Assembly: GCF_001625215.2 (NCBI RefSeq)
Contig: NC_030382.2
Location: 33,714,610 to 33,778,609 of the forward strand
Reading direction: 5' to 3'
Origin: Daucus carota subsp. sativus
Taxonomy: Eukaryota; Streptophyta; Magnoliopsida; Apiales; Apiaceae
DNA length: 64,000 nt
This document shows positions 10,516-23,483 of the stretch, piece after piece; positions within the stretch are counted from its first letter, which is position 1; each line of letters starts with the position of its first letter. The notes beneath the pieces were generated by a model that was not told the DNA's origin, ran no database searches, and saw only the letters and a program-made list of their open reading frames with translations. Position numbers and translations under genes: made by a program.

Positions 10516-12492
10516 TTTTGAGATGCCTAGCACTACTCTTTTCCTGAGGATGTCACGTATGTAACACATGAATTAAAAAATAATTATGACATTAATGTTT
10601 GTGCATTCAAGATACATGTAAAAGGTTAAAAGATTGTTGATTTGAGACGAATGAAAATATTATATTAATCAGTTCTTGATTTGAAAATCTGATGTGGCCT
10701 ACTATCCCAACAAGACATTACATAATCCTTTGAGTTTCAATCCTGGATTTGTTAAACAATTCAATTAACCGTTTGTTAAAGATTACAAATGACTGATTGA
10801 ACATTGTAATTACAGACCGTTCATATAACTCAAATATTAATTTTGATATCGATCGATTTCCTCTTTTACGATTAATTTCGTTACAAGATTTAAATTAGAG
10901 TACAAATTTCAAACATCTAAAAAATACCTATAATCATTTATTAAGTTCAGTTAATTTGTTTTATGTTAAATTCGTTAATTTGTTATTGTAGATGAATTCA
11001 AGTTATATATGTAATTAAATAATGTTAAAGTTACCCTATATTTAACATGTAAAATATATTTGAAAATTTATGTAAACTCTCCTGAATGAGAGTAAAACTA
11101 CAGGTCCACGAAAAAGATCATTTGTCCAGAATATTACTTTATACTTTTAATCATTCTTTACATTTTATCCAATTTTTCATAAAATTGTATAATATAAAAT
11201 CAAGGGAATCTAACAAACTTACTACTTTTTAATATTTTATTGCAAATATATAGTTACCGCAAATATAAATATCTTCCGGATATCATTTAGATATTGACAT
11301 TCCCAAATGTTGAGCTTTAGATCAAAAGTCAGAGAGAATGGGGCATTAATTGGGCTTTGGAGGTCGTGGCAAAGTCTATCTCATACATCCATTTTCTCTC
11401 TATCATTATCATGACGGAAGAGCAGTACGACGATGGTGGTCGGATTGATTTCACTATCCCCTCTCTCTCCCTTCCCCCTTCCTCCTTTTCCTTTGCTTAA
11501 TCGAGCATCTGCTTTTAATTGATTTACCTTTGTAATTTTTTTTCTGAGACTTAGATCATAAATAAGCGCTGTTGATTGCATTGGAGTTGAAGTCGTCAGA
11601 GTTGATGGAGATGACAGATTGTAATGGAGTTGATGGAGATGACAAAGCAAATGGAGGTGGAGAAGTGAATGCATCTAGTGCAAGTGGAGGAGTGGTGGTG
11701 GTTGGAGGCGGCGTAATTGAATTAACGGATGTGTTGATGTTAGTCGATTTTATAGTTGCTTTTAGTTGATTTGATAGTTGCTTTTGTGATATTAGCATTG
11801 GATCCGCATGGACATTCATATTTTGTCAGTTACAACCATTTGCAACTGATTATGCAACAACAAATGATTTTCAAAAGATTCTTTCGAAATTGTATTTTTG
11901 GTTGAATATATGGTTGCTAGCAGTTGCAAATATGCTTGCATATGCAACATTCGTGTTTTTCCAAATATTTTTTGAAATATAATATTTTTGCAATTTGTTT
12001 TAAAAAATGACAGTATTTTTGCAAAAAGCCGTCTAGACTTGGGTATTTATGAAAAACCCTAAAATCAATTACCTACTACATTCTCCGTTATACTTATTTT
12101 ATATATTAAATATCAATTGATTCTATCATTATCCTCACTTTTCCTAATTTTCACTCATATATTTTCTTAACCTCAGTAGTAGTTCTTTTAGTAAAATTAT
12201 GCAATAATTTCGTATAAGGACACAACAATTACAAAAAGTTAAAAACAAAATTTATAATACGGTGAAAGCAAATCTACCTTTTTAATATCTTAAAATGGGA
12301 AAATGGAAACGTATCCCGCGTCCGTTGAAAAAGCCTTTTGAAATTTGAAATTCTCCCTCCTCACTCCCCACTATATAAATGTTTGTAATATAATACTATA
12401 TCCCCGTACATCAAACCAACCTAAATACTCTGTATATCTCTGCGCCGCAGCTGTGAAATCGATACACACACTCTCCTGTATCTATATCTCCG
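10516..12492. other. Intergenic region upstream of the ORTHRUS/VIM gene
   Basis: This is AT-rich DNA. The segment about 11556-11819 is a GGTGGA-type low-complexity stretch that stays open on both strands without looking coding. I see no RNA gene or complete transposon. Confidence 0.5.
12371..12380 (+). promoter_or_regulatory. Putative TATA box of the ORTHRUS/VIM gene
   Basis: CTATATAAAT lies about 115 bp upstream of the start codon. The leader that follows has no upstream ATG in a strong context. Confidence 0.5.
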
Positions 12493-15400
12493 ATGGCTCA
12501 ACAACTCCCTTGCGACAACGACGGTATTTGCCTTATCTGCAAAACGACGCCGTCCAGCGACCAGACACTCACCTGCAACACCTGTGTCACGCCTTGGCAC
12601 ATTGCTTGTCTCGCGATTAATGCGCAATCGTCCTCGTCGAATCTGTGGGAGTGTCCTGATTGCACCACGCTGGTGGACGCCGGAGCTCCGGCGGCCGGAG
12701 AGAAGTCGGAGCTGGTGGCGGCGATCCAGGCGATTGAGGCCGATGCTACGTTGACGGAGAAGCAGAAGGCGAGGAAGAGACAGGAGCTATTGAGTGGGAA
12801 AGAGGCGCCGGCTAATGAGAAGGAGGGGGAGAGGAATGAAGTGGCGGACATGATTAATAGCAATTTTAAGTGCTGTGTTTGTATTCAGTTGCCTGAGCGC
12901 CCTGTTACGGTACGGATTTGATTAAGTTTGGTGCGATTTTTTTTGTTTGTTTGTGTGTTTTTAGGCCTTGGATTAGGTATTTTTGATTGATTGTGTTGTT
13001 TTGTGGATGAGAACAAATTAGGGTTAGGGTTTGAGATTTTGCCAAGTCGGGCCGGGTTGAAATGATCAAGTTGGGTATTTAATATCTGTATATATTTGAA
13101 TTTGATTGAAAATGTATGCTTGTATGTTCGATCTTGAAATGGCGGTTGATTTGGGAATTTTGGTTTTCCCGTATCAAATGTGAAAATGAATGAAAGTTGT
13201 GAAATTTTGTGCAGGGTTTTTGTTTTATTTAATTGGATTTGGATTATTCGTATTATTGATCTTGAAATGCCTGTTCATTTAGGTATTTCGTATCTGCCAA
13301 TTTGATTGAAAGTTGCATGCTGAGTGTGAGTTTTCTTTTCTTTTCTTTTTTTCAAGTAATCGGACCCAATAATATGCAAATCATTTTCACATTGTCTCCT
13401 TTTTTATACTCTTCGTTTTATTTTGTTGATTATATTCCGCTGCCTTCATTTCTAGTTTCTGCGCATAAAGTTTGCATATCTCCAGTCTCCTGAAATTATG
13501 CTTTTAAATTTTATTATTCAACAATGTGGTTGACAACTCAGTGCCTTGTACTATAAAATGGTGATTGGAGCTTATTCCAATAGACTTGGCTTGAAATCTT
13601 GTGTGGTGTTATTTGTTAATCGAACTGACTGTAGGTGACTGCTTTTTACTTTCATAGAACTGATTTTGAATGAAATGTCTACTAGATTGGCATAGAATGT
13701 ACCATTAATGTCTATTGTTCAGTGATGTTCTATTATCTTTGCAATCTGAGACTTGCCACATACAAATTTAGTGTGAAAATTGAGATTGCAACTTGGTGAA
13801 CTAATTAAGTTATCTTCATTTATTGTTTTATTTATCATCTTGAAGACACCTTGTGGCCACAACTTTTGCTTAAGTTGCTTCCAAAAGTGGACCCGGCAAG
13901 GAAAGAATACTTGTATAAAATGTCGCTTCAGCATTCCTGCCAAAATGGCAAGTCAGCCGCGCATTAACTCTGCACTGGTTGCCGCCATTCGAATGGCCAG
14001 GATGTCGATGGCAAGTTCTACGGGGGGACAGCTAAAAATTTCTCATTTTGTGCATAACCAATGCCGACCTGATAGAGCTTATACGACAGATCGTGCAAAA
14101 AAGAGTGGAATGGCCAATGCTGCCAGTGGAAGAATTTTCGTAACTACACCATGTGATCACTTTGGACCTATCACTGCTGAATATGATCCAGTGAGAAATA
14201 GGGGTGTTTTAGTTGGAGAAAGTTGGGATCTCCGTATGGATTGCAGGCAATGGGGTATTCACTATCCTCCTGTTTCTGGAATTGCTGGACAGGCCAAATA
14301 TGGTGCTCAGTCTGTGGTTCTTTCTGGTGGTTATGAGGATGATGAGGATCATGGTGAATGGTTTCTTTACACTGGAAGGTTTGTTTAGACCAAATAGAAC
14401 TATAGTTTTTATTTTGTCATTTTGTGACCATTAAAATGTACAATCTTTTACTTGAATGCAGCAATTATAGTATGGAACTGTACTTGGGTTGTCTTAGTCT
14501 GGTTATTGCATTTCTAATAATATCCATATGTTTCCTTACTGATCTTTATCTCAAGTTTCAGCAAACGAGTTTGCATTTCTGACGGTCTTATGGTTTCTTT
14601 GTGTGCATCTAGATCTTAGTATTCTAATATTATACTTATGTATCAAAATAAATGCTTCAGTGGAGGAAGAGACCTCAGTGGGAACAAAAGGACTAACAAG
14701 GATCAATCATTTGATCAACAATTTGAAAGCTATAACGAGTCCTTGAGATTTAGCTGCAAAAAGGGATATCCAGTACGGGTAGTCAGGTAAAATATTATTG
14801 CACGATGCCCAACTTATATGTGTATACATTGATATTATTATCATTCTTGTTTTAATTGCAGTATATTAACTTTTTGCCTTCCAGATTAAACTTAAATCAG
14901 TTTTAAACATCCAGAGATATGGAAAATGCGGTTTCTACTTTGGTTTAGTAGAGAGAACCAACCCATTAGTTGTCAAACTAGTACGTGCTTAAAATGTTTC
15001 CTATTATTTAACCTAAAAAACTAAAATGGACAGTTGCTTAAAAGGTTATTGGTATACCAATTGTACATCCTTTCTGGTCACGTAGTGCAATAATATATTG
15101 GCCTCAGTTAGGTTCTGCTTGAAGTGTCCTTTTTTGTCAAACAAATTCAATAATGGCAGGGTGGCTGACTATAAAACGTAATTGACTTGTTTGTGTAGTG
15201 AATTCTATTATCATTCTCAGGACCCCTTAGAGCCGCCAACATAAGAATTATAATTCACCAAGATTCACAGATAGATCTGTGAGTTTAATGATCACCACAT
15301 GACTTACCTATCACATTTCTTAAGAAGCATTTTCAGGTACAATTTATAGAATCTGTTTGGACAGAAAATAAATATATAATAAAATAGGCTTTAAAAAATG

Positions 15401-17427
15401 TACTACGTTGACGTTTCTCGAGACGTACCTTTAAATATTTTTCTTATGGAGGATAATTACGACCTACGAGATGACTTGGCAACTAAACCAAATTTAATTT
15501 GCACTTTAATCGGGGCAAATAACCAAAACGTAGAAAAGGGACTCCTTTCAGATTATATCTGTTTCTAACTCATGACAGAGATCCTAAATTCTATGATTTT
15601 TTATATAATGTCGAGTATGATTTTGATGGCAGATCACATAAAGAGAAGCGATCTAGTTATGCCCCTGAAACTGGGTTGAGGTATGATGGTGTCTACAGGA
15701 TAGAGAAGTGCTGGCGAAAGGTTGGAAAACAGGTGAATACTGACACTGGACTTTCCTGGAAGATTCCTTTAGTTCATGTTAGGTTTAATACGAGAACTTT
15801 TATGTGCCAGGGTTTCAAGGTATGCAGATACTTATTTGTAAGATGTGACAATGAGCCTGCACCATGGACAAGGTTTGTTGCCATTCTGTATTTCTTCTAT
15901 TGCAGTTTCGCTTTTTGATAAATCCTTTCACTGCTTTTGACCGAATCCAAATTTTAATTCAGTGATGAGCATGGTGACCGTCCCAGACCCCTGCCAACAG
16001 TTAAGGAGCTTAAACCGGCAGTTGACATATTTGAAAGGAATGAGAGTCCTTCATGGGATTTTGATGTAAGCTCATTAATGGACCCTTTCTCATACTTCTT
16101 TTTTATTTTTATAATGATTTCATGTTAATATCCTTTGCTTCTATTCTGTATTAAAATGAAAAATTCTTAACTTATTGTTGTCTCTTGCCATCTTTATTTT
16201 ATCCACATCTTTTGACAATTTTCTGTAGTTCTTGCATGTTATTATCAATTCTATTTGGTGTTGCTTAAATTATACTATATATCAACTTTTAGGTTGAAGA
16301 CAATCTTTGGAAGTGGAAAAAGTCACCACCTGTGAGCCAAAAACCAGTAAGGGATGGTAAGCCTGAAGATATACAGAATGCAAGGATCGCAATAAGGAAA
16401 GCAGAAAAAACAGCATCGAAAGATAAACTTCTGAAAGGTCTTGTGCCCTAGACCGTTTTTATTTCAGTTACCTTTGCACTTGAACTTGGATTGTGTGATA
16501 TATAATAGTCATTTTGATTGATGTATAGTTTTTATAGTCTAGTAGGATAACTTTTATTTTTATTTTTGTGCAAAGAAAAAAACTAGTGCAGTATTCTTCA
16601 AGTAGGTGTTAATTCTTATTTTGTTGCATCATTTATCCATGGGAGATGGATAAAATTACTGCTATTCATTCTAGTAACCTTTTCATGTGCAGAGTTTAGT
16701 TGTCTCCTGTGCAAAAATGTGATGACTCTCCCTCTTACAACTCCATGTGCACATAACTTCTGCAAGTCTTGCCTAGAAGGAAAATTTGCTGGACAGTCTT
16801 TTATGATAGAGAGGAGTAGGGGTGGGAGAACTCTTCGATCACAGAAGAATACCATGACTTGCCCTGCATGTCCTACTGACATATCCGAGTTCCTTCAGAA
16901 TGCGCAGGTTTGCAATAGTACATGTTACTAGTCATTCATATTACTGGGCTAGATTTTATCCATAATAAGTTTCTTGCAGTTGACGGGCCTGCAAAATGTT
17001 TAAAGTATTCTACTTGTACTCCCCCCACCCCCCACCACCACAATTTTTGATCTCATAAAGAACAAATATTAAAGTACTCCCCATATCCGTACAGATTAAT
17101 AGAGAACTTATGGATCTAATAGAGAAACTTCAAGAATCAAGTAAGGAGGAAGCTGATGCACCTGTGGAGTTTCCGGCAGCTTCATCTGAGGATCCAGTCA
17201 AAGAAAATGAATCACCAAATCCTCAAGTGGAGGCAAAAACTGTGGAGGAGAATCCGGAGGCTTCATCCGAGGATCCAGACAAAGAAAATGGATTATCAAA
17301 TTCTGAAGCTGAGGCAAAAATTGTGGAGGACAAGAAGAGAAAAGAAGCTAATGCAAAACCTCCACCTAAGAACAAGAAAAGGAAAGTTAACAATGACAAT
17401 TTGCTGAAAGATGAAAATGCTTCTTGA
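12493..17427 (+). CDS. E3 ubiquitin ligase ORTHRUS/VIM (PHD-RING-SRA-RING)
   Basis: Nine exons join in phase to 677 codons: 12493-12909, 13846-14378, 14661-14786, 15633-15732, 15811-15872, 15963-16065, 16293-16437, 16693-16907 and 17095-17427. Domains in order: PHD finger (CLICKTTPSS..CNTCVTPWH), first RING (CCVCIQLPERPVT|TPCGHNFC, split by intron 1), SRA/YDG domain (GRIFVTTPCDHFGPI to CRYLFVRCDNEPAPW), second RING (CLLCKNVMTLPLTTPCAHNFC) and a charged Lys/Glu tail with a KKRK signal. Family members bind hemimethylated DNA, ubiquitinate histone H3 and recruit MET1 to maintain CG methylation. All metal-binding residues I checked are present, so it looks functional. Confidence 0.95.
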
Positions 17428-18510
17428 TATGAGCATGTTTGATGGTGTCAGTTACAACTTACACACCATTCTTTTGGAAAGCTTCTGTCGAACCAAATGG
17501 AAGAATTAAAGGACTCAAGGGAATTGAGTCGTTAGACCAAGGAAATGATTTGTGTAAATTTCTGTTGTTTCCAGATAGCTTTTACAGCTCTTGATACAAC
17601 TTCGAAGACAGTGTAGGAAAGCTTGCTTTGACTAGTTCCATTAAACAGTTTATCTACTTACTGAGGTTGGATAACTATTTTGCTATACTTATCTCCTTGT
17701 ACATCATTTTAAACTAGATTTTGCTAGGTGAGGTGTCTGGTTTTAATACGAGAGACGGATCTGACACCCATGTTAATTTCATGTCCGGTCATAAGATAAT
17801 TTATTGATCATGAAGCCAAAGAGCATTAGGCCAACTTCCAAAATGCATATACTGATGTGGTGTACGGCTATAAAGTGCCGGTTCTTGATTATGTATATAT
17901 TAATGCTTTAAAAGTCGGCGATTAATTGGGATTACTCGCTGGTTAATTATTCTTCGGACGGGTTCTGTCTTGATTATCCGATTATTAATCTTGAAAGCGC
18001 CATCACAGACTAAGTAAAATTCCCGTTTTTTATGATGATTGTATATATACAAATATATGTTAAATTGAGCTCAGTTTCGTTCCATAATTTATTTAAGCTT
18101 TTTTTCATCTGCTGAATATGGTTGCAGGCATGGTGGGGATGGAACAAGTGAATATGATGGGGGTAGGCCAAACCATATGTAAGTCGCAGTTCCCATGACA
18201 TCCTAAGAATACTCACCATGTTCGGTGTTCTGTATGTTTGAATTATGCTGACAAATGTGTGGAGTAAAGTTACCATGTTTTGTTAAATTATTACAGTACG
18301 TTGTTTGTTTTGTATAACCTTTTACCTTTATTTTCTTGGCCAACTATAACCTTTTCATTTTTTGCTGAGCTGAATGAACTCTTGTTATTAGATTTTCATC
18401 TACTATCACAATGGAACAATAGTATGTTATAAATCTATCAAAGCAGGGGAGGATAACTGTGTTGTCTGAAATATGCCATCCTGCTTATAAATATACCAGA
18501 TCCCAGCTTA
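17428..18510. other. 3' flank of the ORTHRUS/VIM gene
   Basis: This region holds the expected 3' UTR and AT-rich intergenic DNA. I see no additional gene. Confidence 0.5.
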
Positions 18511-19805
18511 TCTATTTCTATTTATATAATAATTCCTGAATGATGCCCAGTCACAAAGTCCACGTAATTCGTTAAAAACCACGTAAATGCCACATAAAAT
18601 CTAGCTCAGTTGGATGTTATGACACAATTAATTCGTGTTGAATGGCTGTCATTTTTGGTATGTATCCTATTTTTTCTTTCCTTCCTTACAATCATTCCAG
18701 CTTTTATTTTTAATTGTCTTAACCAATATGTAAAGCATTGATTGTTTTTCAAAATCAAATCAATTCTTATCATCTATTTTAAAAACTCAAATTCATCGGT
18801 ATCTCTCTCATCTTTTTTATTTTTCTCCTCCGGTTTCAAGTATGTTAATTGAATAATTAGTATAACTTGCACGGGAAGTTTACTAATTGTAACAAACTTT
18901 ATTTTACTTATTTTGATTCTTTTAATTGATTTCATATGTGTGTGTATATCCATATATTTGCGTATTAATAATTGTAATTAATTACTTCCAATTTCTCTTT
19001 GATTAAATATGGGAAGACATCCTAAGCAATCTGAAGACTTTATTGTACGATGTTGCATGAAAAATTAAAAATTCGAAAATTGAATTATCTCTTAAATTGT
19101 TGATCATCTTATCTTAAAATATTTAAAATTAAAATATATTTTAGAAAATTTCAAACAATAAATATCTTATCTTTATACATTTAATTTATTTCACATCTAC
19201 ATATATATTTTTGTATATTTACCTATTTTTAGTTGTAATTTTTTGCTTATCTCTTTCGAATTAAATTTGTAAAGACTTCCTAAGCACTTAAAAGATTTTT
19301 GTATGATATTGCATTAAAAATTCAATAGATTGAAAGAGTGATTACCTCTTAAACTGCTAATCGTCTTTTCTTAAAATATTTAAAAATAAAGTATAGTTAA
19401 AATATTTTCATAAAATTATATTAAAAAGAATAAGGTATTAATGCACGAATAAATATGTTATACTTTAAAAAATTATGATTTGACTATTATTTTGTTAAAT
19501 TTATTTATGTGTTATTGTTTCCTTCATTATTTTATTTTTTTAGTTTAAATAAAGTAATTCTTATATTAAAAAAAATGTGAGATGCGTCATTATATATGTT
19601 TTACTCTCTTATTTTTTATTTTAAAATAAATATGAAATTAATTCAAAATTATATACTAAAGCACTAACAGAGCTTCGCAATGGTAGGGTGTGTGAAGCAG
19701 CATTTAGTTGATATGGTTGTCTCGCTTCAATTATAGATTCAAATTTCCTTGATTATAGCTTTCGTTAAACAATAGTATGACAAGAATTAAAACAACGATT
19801 TTATT

Positions 19806-19981
19806 TATTCTAATTTGTTTGATTGATTTCATATCTATGTATATGTATATGTCTATATATCCATATATTTGGTAGAGAGTGGATATATATATTATGCTAA
19901 TTTGTTTGATTGATTTCATATCTATGTATATATGTATATGTCTATATATCTATATATTTGGTAGAGAGTGGATATATATAT
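19806..19981. repeat. Tandem duplication of about 92 bp
   Basis: Two near-identical units contain TTTGTTTGATTGATTTCATA, a TATATG-rich run and GGTAGAGAGTGGATATATAT. They lie inside the probable Helitron. Confidence 0.8.
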
Positions 19982-21204
19982 AACCGTCATCAAGACCTCA
20001 TATCCTTGATTGTTTGTATTCATTTTCATTTTTATTTTTCTTTTTTAAGGCTGATATGGTAATTTCACATTGGAGTGGATCAACCCATCAAGCTTCCGGT
20101 TCGACCCCGCATCTTCTTATTCAAATTAACACTGCGATGAAACATTTCGGATCTTCAAGAAACCCGACCCGAGTATCATTGGATCTGAGAGCACATTCAA
20201 ATCATATCACGATCATCATATCAAGATTAGAATTTCAAAATATCATTAATCACGCATCCTTGAATCGTGCCACTGATCACGACGTCAGTTCAGATTTAAG
20301 CTTTACTACTTATTTGCATATGATATTCTTATCAGATCAAAGCAGATAATTTTAATTTCACATTCAAAACCATTCTTTCTTCCAAGCCTTTAATCGTGAC
20401 GAGTATGTTTTCTTGCTTAGTTTTCGAACTGATTTGTGTCCTCGGTTGGATTTTACTGCAGTACTACTGATCTTGGCTTTCTTTTCACATTAATTTCTCT
20501 ACCTACGAACTTTGCTTTGCGCTTATTTACTTTATTTAATAATAGAATTCTACTTATCTTGCACAAATCGCGTTGATCCGTGTATGCATCAGGTAGTATA
20601 TGTCAAAGTCCTTTTGCGACGATGCTTCGACAAGGGATGACGTCTCGAAGTCAAAAAGAGAATAACACCATTGGTTGTGAAATAGGTTTGTACTATTTCC
20701 AGCTTAATTTATAATATTCGCTCCATTGTGTATATTTGTTTATTATATTATTGTTGAACGGGTTCTGAAGTTTGTTGTTTGAACGCTGCAGGTATCATAA
20801 TCAGTATATGATTTTGTATTTAATGTGTTTGATAATTTGCTACAGAGAAAAGCTGAGAAATCCATCCTCACGATTTCTATTGATTTCATGTTCCTGGAAT
20901 TTGAGATTATTTTTGATTTCTAACGATTATTTTTGCATAATTTCCTTTCGTATTGATAGTGATTACGATGCACATATGCACTCTAATGCATTTATTGAGC
21001 CACTTTTTGTTATTGAGTTTTCCTTGCAGCTGCTGAATAGAGATGCTTCGTCCATGCAACTATCGGATGCTCATCGTGTGAAAATTTATATTCACTTTTC
21101 CTCAACATCTGCTTATTGATCTAGACTTTTTGTTTACATCTTATCGTGTGTCATTGTTGTTTGACAAGAACCACCGAGAATGAATATGACGCAATTTCTG
21201 TCCA

Positions 21205-21960
21205 GATACATGAATCTAACCTGCTATAACTCATATGTAAATAGGGAAAAGTAGTCAAAATATTGATTTTCAATGATTTCAGCATTTATTTCTTTTGTAT
21301 AATATGAAGATGTTTCCCTATTCACTATATTTTAAGTTTCAAATCTAGACTTTTTGTTATAATTTCAAATTAATGGAGTCCTTTTTCACTCCACAATTTT
21401 AGCTTTTGAATATTCGGATACATGGATCTCGATTGTTATAGCTCATATGTAAATAGGGAAGTCAGACTTTATTTGATTTTCACTGATTTTGACATTAATT
21501 ACTAAAATACTTTTCTATTAAATTTTTGCAGTTTACATGTTCATTATATTCAATTTTCAAATCAAGACTTTTTGTTATAATTTCAAATAAATATCTCACT
21601 CCATAATTTTAACTCTTGATAAGGAAGGTTTTATATATTTTGACTTTTTTAATTTTTTTGATACATGGGTCTAGCCTGCTATAACCCATATGTAAATAAG
21701 GAAAAACAGTCAAATTTTATTTGATTTAACTGATTTTGGCTGTTATTATTACAATGTATAATATATACTGGTTTCCATATTCAATACATTTAATTTCCAA
21801 ATCAAGACTTTTTGTTATACTTCCTAATCAATGGAACACTTTTAACACCACAATTTAGCTCTTGATAATGAAATTTTTATATATTAATTTTTTTTTATAT
21901 TTCCCGATACATGGATATAGACTGCTATAATTCATAGCAAAAAGTATTTAAAATTTATAT
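21205..21960. repeat. Degenerate tandem repeat, period about 212-246 bp
   Basis: The marker GATACATG followed by a diverged CTATAACTCATATGTAAATA recurs at 21205, 21417, 21660 and 21906. The intervening segments also align (AGACTTTTTGTTATA in each). A similar duplication of about 259 bp is seen at 19012 and 19271. Confidence 0.8.
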
Positions 21961-22708
21961 TTATTTAAAATATTTTCAAACGATAATTCAAAGTATTGAT
22001 TCTAGCACAATCCCACAAATTATACATTCATTCTAGCTTTTGTTTTTAACTGTCTTAACTAATACGTAAGCATTGATTCGATAAGTGCTATAATTCAATG
22101 CATTTGAAATTTAAATTTATTTAAAATATTTTCAAACGATAATCTATTAAAATGGTTGAAGAAACGAAGACCACATAAGGATACTAAACCACCTGGTTGT
22201 GAAATTGTTTCCTCAGGTACCTCCAGAGTCGGAGCTTACAGTCTAACTTGACTTGCTCAAAATAAGAATTGCAAGACTAATACAAATATGATGCATGAAG
22301 AAATGATGGGTGGTAAGTCTGATGTTTTCATATCATGGACGAAGTAATTTCATCCGGGCTATGTTGATTTTAAATGACATTTTATTTTATTAAATTTAAT
22401 TTTTAATTTGGGATTATTTGATGGTTTGATTTTCTGTTCTTAATCATAAAAATTATTTCACCACGCCAAAAAAACAACAACTACAATATCAGGACACCCG
22501 TGCACGGAGTGCGGGTAAGAAAATCTAGTAATTAGATTAATACTAAAACACAAGAATAACCTTTTAATATATATATAATTATATATAATAAGTAAGAGTA
22601 TATAATATTTTTCCAGTTACATTTCAATTATATTATTGTTCTATAATTAAATATAACTTATTTGATTCGACCTAAATAACAACTGATCTGTGTATATTTT
22701 TAATAAGA

Positions 22709-22982
22709 GTGTACACATGTCGGGTCGGACGGATTGAGATCGTTTTAGCAACTTAACTCACAACTTAACTCACATAATCCGAATTTGAGTTTTTTTTATC
22801 CAGCTGAGCCAACTTTCAATTAATTCATTGTAAATTTTTTAATTCGAAAATCATACCCAACACATTACAATCGAGTTGAACTAATTTTGACCCAATATGT
22901 ATTGATTTGAATCTAACTTTTTAAAACCAGCCCAAAAAAAATAAAATCGGATTAGTTGGTTTCGCCGACCCGTGTATATCCC
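22709..22982. mobile_element. Possible MITE with CGGGTCGG-type ends
   Basis: The left end GTGTACACATGTCGGGTCGG resembles the inverted right end GATATACACGGGTCGGCG. No target duplication could be defined. The rest of 22529-23483 shows nothing else. Confidence 0.35.
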
Positions 22983-23483
22983 ATTTCCAAGAGAATAATT
23001 AATTGGGGTAGGATCCCTCATCCCTGTAACCTTATTACAGGCCATAGCTAGTGGAGAGTTGTGACAAACAGCACACGCACACTAAAAGAGATATTCATGC
23101 TTCTAGACACAAGCTTACAATCTGTAGACGCCAAAGAAATGCTTAACACATATCTTTGCACTCCACAAACTCCAACCACTCATGAATCATGATATAGAAA
23201 AACAGGGTCTTGTCATATTGCGAAATCCCTTTTTATCACCAAGCTTGTGATCCTCGTGCTACTTCTAGTTAGAGACTCTAACTCTCTCCAACTGGTTATC
23301 TATATGAATAGAATCCAAGAATATTAATACTAGCCACCACTGTATTTGCAAATACCAATATAATTTCAAATCACTGTGTGCTTCAAACCAGACTAGCTTT
23401 AATTATATATTAACAGAGGACTAAGTGCATGTTTTTAATAACAATGAGTTGAAAGCAGTGCAGAACTAGTTATTATAATGTAA

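Larger units (their letters stand above)
18511..22528 (+). mobile_element. Probable non-autonomous Helitron
   Basis: The 3' end is convincing: an imperfect GC-rich hairpin (ACCCGTGCAC..GTGCGGGT, 22497-22516), then 8 nt, then CTAG at 22525-22528 followed by T. The 5' end at 18511 (A before TCTATTTCTATTTATATAAT) fits the Helitron rule but is a weak match, so the length of about 4 kb is provisional. No Rep/helicase coding sequence is visible. The inside is AT-rich and full of degenerate tandem repeats. Confidence 0.45.

Noticed and set aside
11381-11819. Overlapping frames on both strands around a GGTGGA-type repeat
   Set aside because: Low-complexity sequence without stops; no conserved protein and no gene signals.
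18600-18625. TAGCTCAGTTGG, a perfect tRNA A-box match
   Set aside because: No B-box at a suitable distance and no cloverleaf, so neither a tRNA nor a SINE is supported.
19676-19760. SINE-like stretch with AATGGTAGGG and AGATTCAAATTTCC
   Set aside because: Both box matches are weak and no tail or target duplication is visible.
20014-21119. Two plus-strand frames of 111 and 115 codons inside the probable Helitron
   Set aside because: Composition follows the AT-rich DNA and no Rep, helicase or captured-gene domain is recognisable.
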